The notes under the pieces: generated by a model
Told to the model about the DNA's origin: nothing
Seen by the model: the letters and a program-made list of their open reading frames with translations, nothing else
Databases searched by the model: none
Program-made: the position numbers and the translations under genes
Assembly (NCBI RefSeq): GCF_023015865.1
Contig: NZ_JALKBC010000005.1
Span: forward strand, 310,001-374,000
Direction of reading: 5' to 3'
Length of the DNA stretch: 64,000 nucleotides
Source of the DNA: Arenibacter sp. F26102
Lineage (GTDB): Bacteria > Bacteroidota > Bacteroidia > Flavobacteriales > Flavobacteriaceae
Part shown: positions 51,289 to 60,695 of the stretch, in pieces
How positions within the stretch are numbered: position 1 is the stretch's first letter
How the letters are laid out: every line of letters begins with the position of its first letter

Positions 51289-52800
51289 CTACATTCGCTT
51301 GGCGAATTTTTGAGAGATTTTAGAGCGCAGTTTACGCTCATAGTCCTCTTCCAACCACTCTTTGTAGTTTTTGGTATTGTTCATAATACAATAGGAATAT
51401 TGGCGTACCCGGTAAGCAATCTCCTCCTTCAATTTTTTTGCTAAAATACGGGCATCAAAAACATCATTACTATTTTCTACACATATGGTAGCGTGCTGTT
51501 CAATACTATTTTCCAGAACAGTTTTGGATTTAAGCCCTTGGGCAAAAACCTTTTTATATTCAGCCTTTACATCGAATTCTATATTATTGGACTTACTAAA
51601 AAGGGCCTTTAGGTCGTCCGGCATCTCGTACACAAATTCCCGTTCAATTTCTTCATCATTTTTTAAACTTTCCAAAAAGAAATCCGGAAAGTGAAAAATT
51701 TCCTGCCAATCAATGGGAGCGTTCCAAAGACCAAACCGGGCTACATTATTTCCTAGGTCCACCACTGTGAACTCATTTTTATTGGGCAGGATTCTGGAGC
51801 CTCTACCAATCATTTGGAAATAAAGCGTCAAGGACTTGGTGGCACGGTTTAAAATGATGGTTTCAACGGTGGGTTCGTCAAATCCAGTGGTCAATATACT
51901 TACCGAAGTTAGTATGGCATCCGGTGTTTTTGAAAACCATTTTAAAATTTCCTTACGTTCGGAAGCACTGTTCTTATTATCCAAATGACGAATATTGTAC
52001 CCTGCTTTTTTGAAGGTGTCAAAAACGTATAAGGAGGTATTGATACCATTATTAAAAATTAGTGTTTTGGTGCCTTTTGCAATCTCTTCATAGGCATTGA
52101 CCAATTTTGTAAGCATGTTTTGGTTGCCATATAACTCGTCCGAAGATTTCACGGTATAATCCCCGCTAATCCCCAATTTTAAACTTTTAAGGCTTACGTC
52201 GTAGTTATACATATTGGCTTTTGCCAAAAAGTTTTTTCCAATAAGGGACGATATGGACTCTCCCACGATCAATTTTTGATAGTGGTCCTTCATTGGGAGC
52301 TTTATGTTGGAGCTCAATGGCGTTGCCGTTACCCCAAGAATAATGGATTTTTTAAAATATTTGAATAATTTTCTAAAAGAATTGTAATGGGCCTCATCAA
52401 TGATTACAAGTCCTATATCATTGATCTTTACCTTATCATCCTGAAGTCTATTGTTCAAGGTTTCAACCATGGCCACAAAACACATATACTGGTCCTGGTC
52501 ATGTAACTCCTTTACCTCACTATTAATTATTTTATTTTTAACACCAAACCCTTTTAGCATTCTGGAGGTCTGGCTACTTAATTCGATCCTATGGGTAAGA
52601 ACTACTACCTTTTTATTGGTTTTATGAATATATCTCTTGGCAATTTCAGAGAAAACAACCGTTTTACCACCCCCTGTGGGCAATTGGTACAATAGGTTGA
52701 TATCGTCTGAGGATTCTTCCAAACACTTAAAAATGGTGTTTAGATCCTCCTCTTGATAATCATAAAGGGTTTTTTCTATACTTTCTCTAGGTTGGTCCAA
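51289..52800 (-). CDS. Superfamily 2 DEAH-box helicase
   Basis: 503 residues. Motif I LYQLPTGGGKTVVFSEI, Ia VVVLTHRIELSSQ, motif II IDEAHYNSFRKLF, motif III LGVTATPLS, then the second RecA domain with TLIFNNGINTSLYVFD, ILTTGFDEPTVETI and motif VI FQMIGRGSRILPNK. The C-terminal 130 residues are a charged domain without a name known to me. Resembles RAD25/UvrB-like DEAD/DEAH proteins. Role unknown; probably nucleic-acid remodelling. Confidence 0.9.
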   Translation of the reverse strand: MDQPRESIEKTLYDYQEEDLNTIFKCLEESSDDINLLYQLPTGGGKTVVFSEIAKRYIHKTNKKVVVLTHRIELSSQTSRMLKGFGVKNKIINSEVKELHDQDQYMCFVAMVETLNNRLQDDKVKINDIGLVIIDEAHYNSFRKLFKYFKKSIILGVTATPLSSNIKLPMKDHYQKLIVGESISSLIGKNFLAKANMYNYDVSLKSLKLGISGDYTVKSSDELYGNQNMLTKLVNAYEEIAKGTKTLIFNNGINTSLYVFDTFKKAGYNIRHLDNKNSASERKEILKWFSKTPDAILTSVSILTTGFDEPTVETIILNRATKSLTLYFQMIGRGSRILPNKNEFTVVDLGNNVARFGLWNAPIDWQEIFHFPDFFLESLKNDEEIEREFVYEMPDDLKALFSKSNNIEFDVKAEYKKVFAQGLKSKTVLENSIEQHATICVENSNDVFDARILAKKLKEEIAYRVRQYSYCIMNNTKNYKEWLEEDYERKLRSKISQKFAKRM

Positions 52801-53018
52801 ATGGAATAGTCATTTTTAAAATTAAGAAAAATCAAACCTTACAAAATTAAGAGTTTTTTGCGCTGGTTTCAAATTTAAAAAGCAAAAACGTTAAATTGAA
52901 GTAACTACAATGGTTCTTTAAGAGGGGTAAATTTCTTAAGAAAAAAGGAGATGACACCTAATGAACAGGGCGACAATTACGGGGAGTTGAACGTAAAAGA
53001 ATGGTGGCAGGACCCTAG

Positions 53019-53528
53019 TTAGTCTATTATGTCCAAGGACCTTGAGAAGTCTTCCCTATTGGGCCATTGGCGCTCTGTGGCAAATAAATAGCAAGCAACA
53101 ATTCTGTCCTTATAATCGCTAAGCAATGCGTTTAAAGAAATATATTGAACCAGTTCGTTAAAAGAATTTCCCATACTTTTATAAAAGGCTTCAGGGACAT
53201 TTTTCTCTACCGAAAAAGATTGGGCCACCTCCAGGTTGTACAACATAAGGTCTCCAATTAAATGAGGGTCTACCCCAAGTTTTATGAAGTGTTTTATATA
53301 TTTTTGGGCAACAGACCTTCTGGCCTTTGGTCTTTTTCTTTTCAGGGGAAAGTACTCATTGGAAATCTTTATTTTTGCTTCCTGTACCATCTTGTCTTCC
53401 TTGGGGTTGAATACAAAATCGTAATATTCCTTTACGGCTGGAAATCTATGATACAGATCTATTAATTGCTCCTCCAGCTCCTTCTTTTTTAAAGCTGACA
53501 AATATTTGACCAAGGCTCTTTTACTCAT
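53019..53528 (-). CDS. DUF6155-type protein
   Basis: 169 residues. The pattern LVKYLSALKKKELEEQLIDLYHRFPAVKEYYDFVFNP, here given as consecutive short pieces, and KIKISNEYFPLKRKRPKARRS match a Bacteroidota family of unknown function that I recall as DUF6155. Mostly helical, no signal or membrane segment. It sits between the helicase and rpoD without sharing an operon with either. Confidence 0.75.
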   Translation of the reverse strand: MSKRALVKYLSALKKKELEEQLIDLYHRFPAVKEYYDFVFNPKEDKMVQEAKIKISNEYFPLKRKRPKARRSVAQKYIKHFIKLGVDPHLIGDLMLYNLEVAQSFSVEKNVPEAFYKSMGNSFNELVQYISLNALLSDYKDRIVACYLFATERQWPNREDFSRSLDIID

Positions 53529-53749
53529 TCTCCCAATTAATTCGAGTTCTACTTAAAGAACGCAATTTCATATTTAAAAAATTAAAAATACCACAAGAAA
53601 GTAAATTAGTATTTTAAAAAATGGATTCCATATTGAATATCTTAAACTTCTCACAAATTATGTATAACTAATGCCGCTTCACTTGGAAAAGACGTAAAAA
53701 AAAGGTATAATGAGAGATTAATACTTCTAATTCCAAATAACAAATATAT

Positions 53750-54613
53750 ATGAGGCAACTAAAGATTATCAAGCAGGTTACGAATAGGGAATCAAAATCA
53801 CTAGACAAATATTTGCAAGATATCAGTAAAATAGAGTTGATCACTGCAAATGAAGAGGTAGAATTAGCACAGAAAATAAGGGATGGAGATCAAATTGCCT
53901 TGGAAAAACTTACAACAGCCAATTTAAGATTTGTGGTTTCCGTTGCCAAACAATATCAAAATCAAGGTTTAAAGCTTCCAGATTTAATAAATGAGGGAAA
54001 TGTGGGTTTAGTAAAGGCGGCCAAGCGTTTTGACGAAACAAGAGGATTTAAATTTATATCATATGCGGTTTGGTGGATTAGACAAGCTATTTTGCAAGCG
54101 CTGGCCGAACAATCCCGTGTTGTACGCTTACCCTTGAACAAGATCGGTTCCATAAATAAAATAAAAAAGACATTTTCATATTTGGAGCAGGCGCATCAGC
54201 GACCACCATCACCAGATGAAATTGCCAAGGAATTGGAAATGTCCGTTAGTGAGGTAAAACAATCCTTAAAAAATTCAGGAAGGCACGTTTCCATGGATGC
54301 CCCCTTAAAAGAAGGAGAGGACTCCAATCTTTACGATGTAATGCGCTCAGGGGAATCTCCAAGACCTGATATGCTATTATTGCAGGAATCCTTGAATACC
54401 GAGATCAATAGGGCTTTGGATACGCTTTCACAAAGGGAGGCAGATGTTGTAAAACTGTATTATGGCATAGGAGACCTACAGTCTATGACTTTAGCCGAGA
54501 TTGGGCTGACTTTTGACCTTACAAGGGAAAGAGTAAGACAGATACGGGAAAAGGCTATTAGGAAGCTGCGCCATAACTCGAGAAGCAAATTGCTTAAAAC
54601 CTATTTGGGATAA
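53750..54613 (+). CDS. rpoD: Primary RNA polymerase sigma factor RpoD/SigA
   Basis: 287 residues, the short form typical of Bacteroidota. Region 1.2 [27 protein letters not shown], region 2 ([51 protein letters not shown]), region 3 ([15 protein letters not shown]), and region 4 ([35 protein letters not shown]). It lacks the long region 1.1 of proteobacterial RpoD. It recognises the TTTG/TAnnTTTG promoters of this phylum. A 19-bp terminator hairpin follows. Confidence 0.96.
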   Translation: MRQLKIIKQVTNRESKSLDKYLQDISKIELITANEEVELAQKIRDGDQIALEKLTTANLRFVVSVAKQYQNQGLKLPDLINEGNVGLVKAAKRFDETRGFKFISYAVWWIRQAILQALAEQSRVVRLPLNKIGSINKIKKTFSYLEQAHQRPPSPDEIAKELEMSVSEVKQSLKNSGRHVSMDAPLKEGEDSNLYDVMRSGESPRPDMLLLQESLNTEINRALDTLSQREADVVKLYYGIGDLQSMTLAEIGLTFDLTRERVRQIREKAIRKLRHNSRSKLLKTYLG

Positions 54614-54624
54614 ATACCACAAAA

Positions 54625-54665
54625 CAAAGAGGCCGAATAAAACATTGTTTTATTCGGCCTCTTTG
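54625..54665 (+). terminator. Intrinsic terminator of rpoD
   Basis: Perfect 19-bp stem (54625-54643 with 54647-54665) around an ATT loop. The arm holds AAAGAGGCCGAATAAAAC. Confidence 0.92.
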
Positions 54666-54682
54666 TTTCTAACTCAATTTGT

Positions 54683-54784
54683 TTAAGAGTAACTTAATTT
54701 ACTGATGTTGAAATCAATTAGAATTTCATTTAAATCTTCAATAAAATTTAAATAAGCTGCGTTGTCTGGATTTTGTTTTGCCAT
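54683..54784 (-). pseudogene. Gene remnant, tandem copy 2
   Basis: 33-residue end of a protein with AAYLNFIEDLNEILIDFN. Open sequence continues upstream of the ATG, reading IQNLKPLFKM, which aligns with NNLKPSLTM of the adjacent remnant. Both lie downstream of the HEAT-like gene on the same strand. The homology between the two short ends argues for a duplicated small gene that has decayed. Confidence 0.45.
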
Positions 54785-54822
54785 CTTAAATAGGGGTTTT
54801 AGATTTTGAATTTTGGGTTGTA

Positions 54823-55032
54823 CTACATGTAGTCCAACTCTACTAATTCGTTTAAACTCAAAATTTCATTTAAATCTTGAAGGAACACTAGGTATTCCTC
54901 TCCGTAGGTATCGTATAACATAGTAAGACTTGGTTTTAAATTATTATTGTTTGGGTCAATAATTATACTGTAAACATATTTATTATCTTTTTTTGTACCA
55001 ATAAATTGTTGTGTATAGTGGGATTTTAGTTG
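54823..55032 (-). pseudogene. Gene remnant, tandem copy 1
   Basis: A 69-codon open segment follows a TGA with no ATG before the last third. It reads HYTQQFIGTKKDNKYVY, then NNLKPSLTMLYDTYGEEYL, then VFLQDLNEILSLNELVELDY to a TAG. The ending YLVFLQDLNEIL matches YLNFIEDLNEIL of copy 2. Together 54614-55055 holds no intact gene. Confidence 0.45.
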
Positions 55033-55055
55033 TCAAATGGGGAGATTATTATGTT

Positions 55056-56828
55056 TTATCTCTTAAAAATTTTATTGGTCAGATCCTTCAGCTGTTCTAG
55101 AAAGTGGATTTCTTCCAATTCCTGTATATTCCCATCCTTCCTACCGGTTGGCTTATCTTGATCAATTAATTTCTCTGCTGGCGCCATATCAAAATCTATT
55201 TGAAAAAGGTCATTAAATTCTGTAGATTCCTTATGCACTTTGTTACTATGGTTACGGGATGTCCGTTTAAATCCAGATGTATTTGTCAGTGGGTTTGTGG
55301 CCCTGTCAGTGCAGGAAGTGGTAATTCCTGAGACTACCTTACCAAAATCAACAATATCGTCCTTTTTTAAGTTTACCGGGTTTGCTTTTTGATTATCTTC
55401 AATATCCCGTAATTTATTTTTAAGGCTGGCAGAAACGGACTTGGCTTTATCCCGGACAATCCTGATCGGATAATTATGTAGGGTCTCCAAAAAGTCAAGC
55501 TCATGTTGTTCCCCAATCTCAACAATTTCTTCCAATAGGATAAGTTGGGATTCTATGTCCAGTGCATTGAACAATCGATTGAAAACATAATAATGGCCAA
55601 AGTCCAATTTATTTGAATTCCTTTCTTCATGGTCCTCATCCTCGGGATACTCGGAAAGGAATTTAAAAATTATTTCCTTTATTAGGTTTCCTATGGATTC
55701 ATTTTCTTCTGCGTCCATCATTTCACTTAATAATGGAACCTCACGAATATCTCCCAATTCGGCTATTGCATGTAATAATTTCACTCTTTTGGACTCTCTA
55801 TTCGAATAGAATTTTGCTGCAGGTAGTTGCATTCTGCCCAAATCCAATACATCATCATCTATAAGGATAGTATCTTCCTGTATTTGCTCTTTGACATGCG
55901 ATTTTAACATGTCGCTTATTTGTTTTTTTATAAAAGGATCTATGACCACCTCGTAATCCACTTCTATTTCATCGATGTCAACCATTGGATTTATGATCTC
56001 TTTCTTCTCTTCTACTTCACGTATTAAGGGTAAAAAATCTATATTTAAAAAAGAGGCTCCTCCTTTTTCTGTTATTGTTGAGGTCTTTTTTTCTTTTTCA
56101 AATTCCTTGCTTATTCCTTCGTAAGGGTTAATTTCAAAATCTTCCAGATCTAAAAACTCCATTAAAAAATCCATATCATGGTTAGATAATAATCCTTCCC
56201 GCAAATCCAGCGATGTGTTATCGGTTTCTGAATCACTTTGTTTTACCAACGGAATGAAGTCAATATTTAACTCTTTCCCAATGGTTTTGTCGGTGGCTAA
56301 ACCGTCTTCTTGAAAATTACTATTCGACTGGGTCTCAAAAGTAGGGTCCTCCATAATTGATTTTAGGTCATTTAACTTCCTCTTTTCCATATTATTAAAA
56401 TCAGGGCTTGTGGTATTGGAAATATTATTGTTAGGTATATTTTTAAATTTTTCAAAAACTTCAATATGTAATTCAAACTCTTCGGACAGCCTATATATTA
56501 TTGGTTTGGCCTCATCTTCAAGGTCATTGTTGAGTTCCAAAAAGATATTGGTCATTATAAGCCTGTTGCCTGCCTGTCTCAGAAACTTCCACAATTCTAG
56601 CTTGAGGTCCATTAGGGCCCTGGCTTCTATCATAACCGTTCCTTGCTCATTAAGTATTAGCTGACTTATAATTCCACGTATATGTTTCTGTTTTTCATCG
56701 CTATGGTTCCATTTTATCAAAAAACTATTCCTTAAAAGAAATATGATTATCAAATATGAAACGGTCAATAGCACTAATAAGGCTGTTAGATCCCACAATA
56801 GGTTGGTATGTATTTTGGGTATGTTCAC
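55056..56828 (-). CDS. Membrane-anchored HEAT-like repeat protein paired with a kinase pseudoenzyme
   Basis: 590 residues. One N-terminal membrane helix at about 12-33, then a helical cytoplasmic domain (about 45-130), a long acidic, low-complexity linker (about 130-320) and a second helical domain with HEAT-like pairs (about 340-480: KRVKLLHAIAELGDIREVPLLSEMM, SQLILLEEIVEIGEQHELDFLETL). The linker holds two copies of LNID F(I/L)PL(V/I) followed by a charged run, at 187-195 and 261-270. No enzyme motif is seen. The gene starts 28 bp after the pseudo-kinase gene on the same strand, so they are probably co-transcribed and may act together at the membrane. Confidence 0.75.
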   Translation of the reverse strand: MNIPKIHTNLLWDLTALLVLLTVSYLIIIFLLRNSFLIKWNHSDEKQKHIRGIISQLILNEQGTVMIEARALMDLKLELWKFLRQAGNRLIMTNIFLELNNDLEDEAKPIIYRLSEEFELHIEVFEKFKNIPNNNISNTTSPDFNNMEKRKLNDLKSIMEDPTFETQSNSNFQEDGLATDKTIGKELNIDFIPLVKQSDSETDNTSLDLREGLLSNHDMDFLMEFLDLEDFEINPYEGISKEFEKEKKTSTITEKGGASFLNIDFLPLIREVEEKKEIINPMVDIDEIEVDYEVVIDPFIKKQISDMLKSHVKEQIQEDTILIDDDVLDLGRMQLPAAKFYSNRESKRVKLLHAIAELGDIREVPLLSEMMDAEENESIGNLIKEIIFKFLSEYPEDEDHEERNSNKLDFGHYYVFNRLFNALDIESQLILLEEIVEIGEQHELDFLETLHNYPIRIVRDKAKSVSASLKNKLRDIEDNQKANPVNLKKDDIVDFGKVVSGITTSCTDRATNPLTNTSGFKRTSRNHSNKVHKESTEFNDLFQIDFDMAPAEKLIDQDKPTGRKDGNIQELEEIHFLEQLKDLTNKIFKR

Positions 56829-56856
56829 TTATTGATGTTTTTAGTTTAAATGGCTT

Positions 56857-58209
56857 TTACTTTCTATTGTTTTTCAACAACATTAATTCCCTATCAATCG
56901 CCTTCTCCATTATGGGATAGGCCAAAAGTAGCTGGTCGTATAGCCTTCCAATTTTAGGTAGGTCCCTATTGGTTCTGCAGCAGATGACAATTTCATCTAC
57001 AAGTGAATAAAGATTGTCCGCTTTCATCATGGAAAGTCCCGTTTTAACCGTGTGGGCGGCAAACCCTAGGCGACTAAAATTTCCTTCGGGGATATAGATA
57101 TTGGCTCTACCTATAAAATCCAGCATATTTTGTTTAAACAATCCTATTAGTTCTTCCAATAGGTCTATTTCTCCCATACATTCTTCCAAAATACCGCTTA
57201 AACTAAGCTCGAATGTTTCCTTCTTTATGGAAAATTTGGTAATTTGGAAATCGGGATTTATTCCTGGTTTAATTTCCTTACCCCCTTTGTACGGAATGGA
57301 AAATTTATATACAGGACCATTGCCTAATGTGTCCAACGTTACCATGGAACCATTCAAGATTTCAATTATTTCCTTAACAATGGCAAGACTTATTCCAGAA
57401 TCATGCAGGCCGGTTTCTGGTTTTTTTAGGAATTCCTTATTGGACTCGATTTGATTTTTTATGGTGCCGGTTCCAGAATCCGTTATTTCAAAATCCACTA
57501 AATAATTATTCCTATTCTGTTTTCTGAGTTTAATTTTTAATAGGATGCTTCCCTCGTCTATGAGTTTTATTGAATTTCCTAAAAGAGTGAGCATAATTTG
57601 TGATAATTTGGAGGGGTCTCCATGGAGTATTTCTGGTATTTCAGTATCCAAATCAACCTCTAAAATAACATCCTTGTTAATAATCAGGGTATTGCAGAGA
57701 TACAGTGTATCCTTAATAATGCTGTAAAAATTAAAATCTATACTTTCAAACTTCTCTTTTCCTGAAGTAAGCTTGGTGTATTCCAATAACTCATTAATTA
57801 TTTCCAAAAGGTTATTGGAGGAGTTGCTTATGGAATTAAGTTGCACTATTTGCTCAGATGTGAGTTTGCCCTCTTTTAACAGATCTACGGACTCCATAAT
57901 TCCGTTAATAGGGGTTCTAATTTCATCACCTACTTTTTCAATTAGCTTACCTTCTACCCTATTCAGATTATTTTTTGAAATATTGCTAATCCCCTTATGC
58001 CCAATGGCCGAGTCAAAATCTTTGTTCTTTATTCTTGAGGGAGAAACTTGTGATTTTGGTCCCAGAACTTTTTCCTCTAGTCGAAATTTAAACGACATAA
58101 AGGATTTTTTTAATAGGGAGGCTTCCTCAGATGTTAACTCCTCAAAGGAAAAATGATTTAACTGACCTTCAAGATTTGTAAGATGTGATAATAGGTTGTT
58201 GGTTTTCAA
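56857..58209 (-). CDS. Histidine-kinase-like protein lacking the phospho-acceptor His, with an Hpt domain
   Basis: 450 residues, no membrane segment. The dimerisation helix reads EKVGDEIRTPINGIMES, where active kinases have (S)HEIRTPxN: Asp replaces His (codon GAT). The ATPase domain keeps LHGDPSKLSQIMLTLLGNSIKL (N-box Asn) but the G1 box is DSGTGTIKN and the G2 box SGISLAIVK, both altered from DxGxG and GLGLAI. A C-terminal Hpt-like domain (about 335-440) keeps its His in LGFAAHTVKTGLSMM. Autophosphorylation therefore seems lost, while the Hpt His could still receive phosphate from another kinase. Partner of the membrane HEAT-like protein encoded 28 bp downstream. Confidence 0.88.
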   Translation of the reverse strand: MKTNNLLSHLTNLEGQLNHFSFEELTSEEASLLKKSFMSFKFRLEEKVLGPKSQVSPSRIKNKDFDSAIGHKGISNISKNNLNRVEGKLIEKVGDEIRTPINGIMESVDLLKEGKLTSEQIVQLNSISNSSNNLLEIINELLEYTKLTSGKEKFESIDFNFYSIIKDTLYLCNTLIINKDVILEVDLDTEIPEILHGDPSKLSQIMLTLLGNSIKLIDEGSILLKIKLRKQNRNNYLVDFEITDSGTGTIKNQIESNKEFLKKPETGLHDSGISLAIVKEIIEILNGSMVTLDTLGNGPVYKFSIPYKGGKEIKPGINPDFQITKFSIKKETFELSLSGILEECMGEIDLLEELIGLFKQNMLDFIGRANIYIPEGNFSRLGFAAHTVKTGLSMMKADNLYSLVDEIVICCRTNRDLPKIGRLYDQLLLAYPIMEKAIDRELMLLKNNRK

Positions 58210-58336
58210 TTTATAATAATTTGGGTTCTGAAAGTCTAAAACTCTCCTTTTAAAGTTCCGTTTACAACTAAATGTTATCTAGGCTTCATTTTATGTTGTC
58301 AAATGCCGTTATTTGTATGTATCAAACCCTCTAGAC

Positions 58337-59626
58337 ATGAAGCATTTTATCGGATTTATATGTATTTTAACGATTATCGGCTGTAAGGAAAAGCAGGATA
58401 AATTCACAGAATCGATCGAAGAAAAAGCGGAACGGATCCATAAGGACGTTATTACCATAGACACCCATGTTGATATTAATGTGGCCAATTTTACCGATAC
58501 TGTAAACTATACCCAAAAATTGGACAATCAAGTTAATCTACCAAAACTTGCAAGTGGAGGCTTGGATGTTCCATGGTTAATAGTCTATACCGGTCAGGGA
58601 GAATTAACCGAAGAAGGGTATGCGAAAGCCAAGGAAAATGCTATGGCAAAATTCAATGCCATTCATAGATTATGTGAGCAAATTGCGCCAGAAACAATAG
58701 AACTTGCTTATTCCTCCAATGATGTAAATAGGATTATTAAATCTGGCAAGAAAGTGGCTATGATAGGCGTTGAAAATGCCTATCCTATTGGGGAGGATAT
58801 TTCGGAATTTGAAAATTATTACAATTTAGGAGCTCGATATATTTCCCTCTCTCACAACGGGCATAGCCAGTTTTGTGACTCCAATACAGGTGAGGCCGAT
58901 GGGGTGTGGTTGCATAACGGACTTAGCGATCTAGGTAAAAAGGCAGTAGCAGAGATGAATAGATTAGGTATAATGATCGATGTGTCCCATGTGTCCAAAG
59001 AGTCCATGAAACAAATGATAGCCCTTTCCAAAGCGCCAATAATTGCCTCCCACTCTTCTGCACGGGCCCTGTGCAACCATAGTAGGAATTTGGATGACGA
59101 ACAATTATTGCTCATGAAAGAAAATGGCGGGGTAGTACAGACAGTAGCCTTTAGCTCCTATTTAAATACTGAAAAACATGAAACCCGAACTGCCTTTATG
59201 CCGGGATTTTATAAAGAAGTTGCAGAATCCATGGGCATAGCATGGTATGACGGCGATGATCTTGCCAATGTTAACGAAGAAGAGAAGAAGACCTTTTCGG
59301 AGAATTATCCAAAAGTAGTAGCAAGGGCCAAGGAATTGTTAGCAACTAAAAGAGATGCACCCCCGGCGGTTAGCGTATCGGATTTTGTAGATCACATTGA
59401 TTATATGGTGAATTTAATAGGCCTTGATCATGTAGGAATTAGTTCCGATTTCGATGGAGGTGGGGGTATTGAAGGTTGGTCAGATGCATCCGAAACCCCC
59501 AATGTTACTCTTGAACTGGTAAGAAGGGGGTATTCCGAAGAGCAAATAGCCAAACTTTGGGGCGGCAATTTACTACGGGTATTAGATCGGGTACAGGAAA
59601 TTGCCAAAGGCTTGGGCCAGAGCTAA
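58337..59626 (+). CDS. Membrane dipeptidase, peptidase M19 lipoprotein
   Basis: 429 residues from the ATG at 58337, whose signal ends in lipobox IIGC; an upstream frame start adds eight residues. M19 zinc-site motifs: VITIDTHVDINVANF (His-x-Asp), VAMIGVENAYPIG (bridging Glu), GIMIDVSHVSKES and PIIASHSSARALCNHSRN, then HVGISSDFDGGGG. Cleaves dipeptides, including D-amino-acid ones in some members. Its stop overlaps the stop of the convergent thioesterase gene by 4 bp. Confidence 0.93.
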   Translation: MKHFIGFICILTIIGCKEKQDKFTESIEEKAERIHKDVITIDTHVDINVANFTDTVNYTQKLDNQVNLPKLASGGLDVPWLIVYTGQGELTEEGYAKAKENAMAKFNAIHRLCEQIAPETIELAYSSNDVNRIIKSGKKVAMIGVENAYPIGEDISEFENYYNLGARYISLSHNGHSQFCDSNTGEADGVWLHNGLSDLGKKAVAEMNRLGIMIDVSHVSKESMKQMIALSKAPIIASHSSARALCNHSRNLDDEQLLLMKENGGVVQTVAFSSYLNTEKHETRTAFMPGFYKEVAESMGIAWYDGDDLANVNEEEKKTFSENYPKVVARAKELLATKRDAPPAVSVSDFVDHIDYMVNLIGLDHVGISSDFDGGGGIEGWSDASETPNVTLELVRRGYSEEQIAKLWGGNLLRVLDRVQEIAKGLGQS

Positions 59627-60018
59627 ACTTCCGCGGCTAATCTATCCTTAACAAATTCTATTTTGGTTTTTCCATGGGGCTTGGGTTTACCGTCAGCACC
59701 AAGATTTACCATTATAATATTGTCTACGGTAACTATTGTTTCCCTGGTCATTTTGTTTCGAACCTCACAGTTGAGGGTCAAAGAGGTTTTTCCAAATTTC
59801 ACCACGCCTATTCCTATTTCTACAATGTCTCCCTTTAATGCCGTAGACATAAAGTTTATTTCGGACATGTATTTGGTGACCACGCGTTTATTTTCCAGTT
59901 GTATAATACTATATAGAGCGGCTTCCTCATCTATCCAGGCAAGTAACTTACCTCCAAACAAGGTTCCATTGGCATTTAAATCTTCAGGCTTTACCCATTT
60001 TCTAGTATGAAATCTCAT
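59623..60018 (-). CDS. Acyl-CoA thioesterase (hot-dog fold)
   Basis: 131 residues. DLNANGTLFGGKLLAWIDEEAALYS is the typical first motif of YciA-like acyl-CoA thioesterases, with catalytic Asp in WIDE; then FMSTALKGDIVEIGIGVVKFGKTSLTL in shorter pieces. Hydrolyses acyl-CoA thioesters; chain preference unknown. Single gene. Confidence 0.9.
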   Translation of the reverse strand: MRFHTRKWVKPEDLNANGTLFGGKLLAWIDEEAALYSIIQLENKRVVTKYMSEINFMSTALKGDIVEIGIGVVKFGKTSLTLNCEVRNKMTRETIVTVDNIIMVNLGADGKPKPHGKTKIEFVKDRLAAEV

Positions 60019-60178
60019 AACACAGTAATTTTACCGCAAAATTAGTAAAGAAATTTGCCCTTGTACCCTCCAAATGAAGAAATGTCCGTCGATTTAGTTA
60101 TATCTAAATTACATCCCAACTTTTTATTCAAATTGAAAATAAAACAGGTATATAATAATGAAAATTCCAATAGCGTGA

Positions 60179-60691
60179 TTGTTCACGCAAATAATGTTCA
60201 TAACCTCGTTAAAAACTAAATTGGAAAACCTAATTCAAAAAAACATGAATCCCTACCTTTATAAAAACACCAATGATATGAGCGATAGGTCCCATAGTCT
60301 TTTGGAAATTCGTCCTATAATCCCTTCGGCCAAAGTAACGGAAAATATGAGCAGTGATGAGAGGTTTCAAAACATAACCTTGCGTCCAGTTATTAAAATG
60401 CAAAATGAATTACTGCTCCTGGTTTTTCAAAATTACATCACTAAACATAAAAACAGTTTTTATGAATTAGGGATGCAAAAACGTCTGTTCTTTATAGAAA
60501 ACGCAATTCTAAAGGACATTAAGTTCAGAAATTCCTTGAAGGGAATTATTATAGGCCAGTTTACCACCGAGGAGTATATATTATACATTCAGAACTCTTC
60601 TTCTTTAAATAAACGCATGATGCAAATGGTTGTTGAGCGACTAAAAGATCAGGTTCAGTACTTCGAGATTACCGCTTTACAACCGGCTTAA
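60179..60691 (+). CDS. Conserved flavobacterial protein often labelled glyoxalase
   Basis: 170 residues in the longest frame; the conserved part starts near SLLEIRPIIPSAKV (about residue 40), so the true start is probably one of the Mets at 23 or 34. Conserved pieces: SSDERFQNITLRPVIKMQNELLL, HKNSFYELGMQKRLFFIENAI, IKFRNSLKGIIIGQFTTEEY and LNKRMMQMVVERL. I recall this family in Flavobacteriaceae, often annotated as glyoxalase, but it has none of the usual vicinal-oxygen-chelate metal motifs. Function is unknown. Confidence 0.7.
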   Translation: MFTQIMFITSLKTKLENLIQKNMNPYLYKNTNDMSDRSHSLLEIRPIIPSAKVTENMSSDERFQNITLRPVIKMQNELLLLVFQNYITKHKNSFYELGMQKRLFFIENAILKDIKFRNSLKGIIIGQFTTEEYILYIQNSSSLNKRMMQMVVERLKDQVQYFEITALQPA

Positions 60692-60695
60692 TTTC

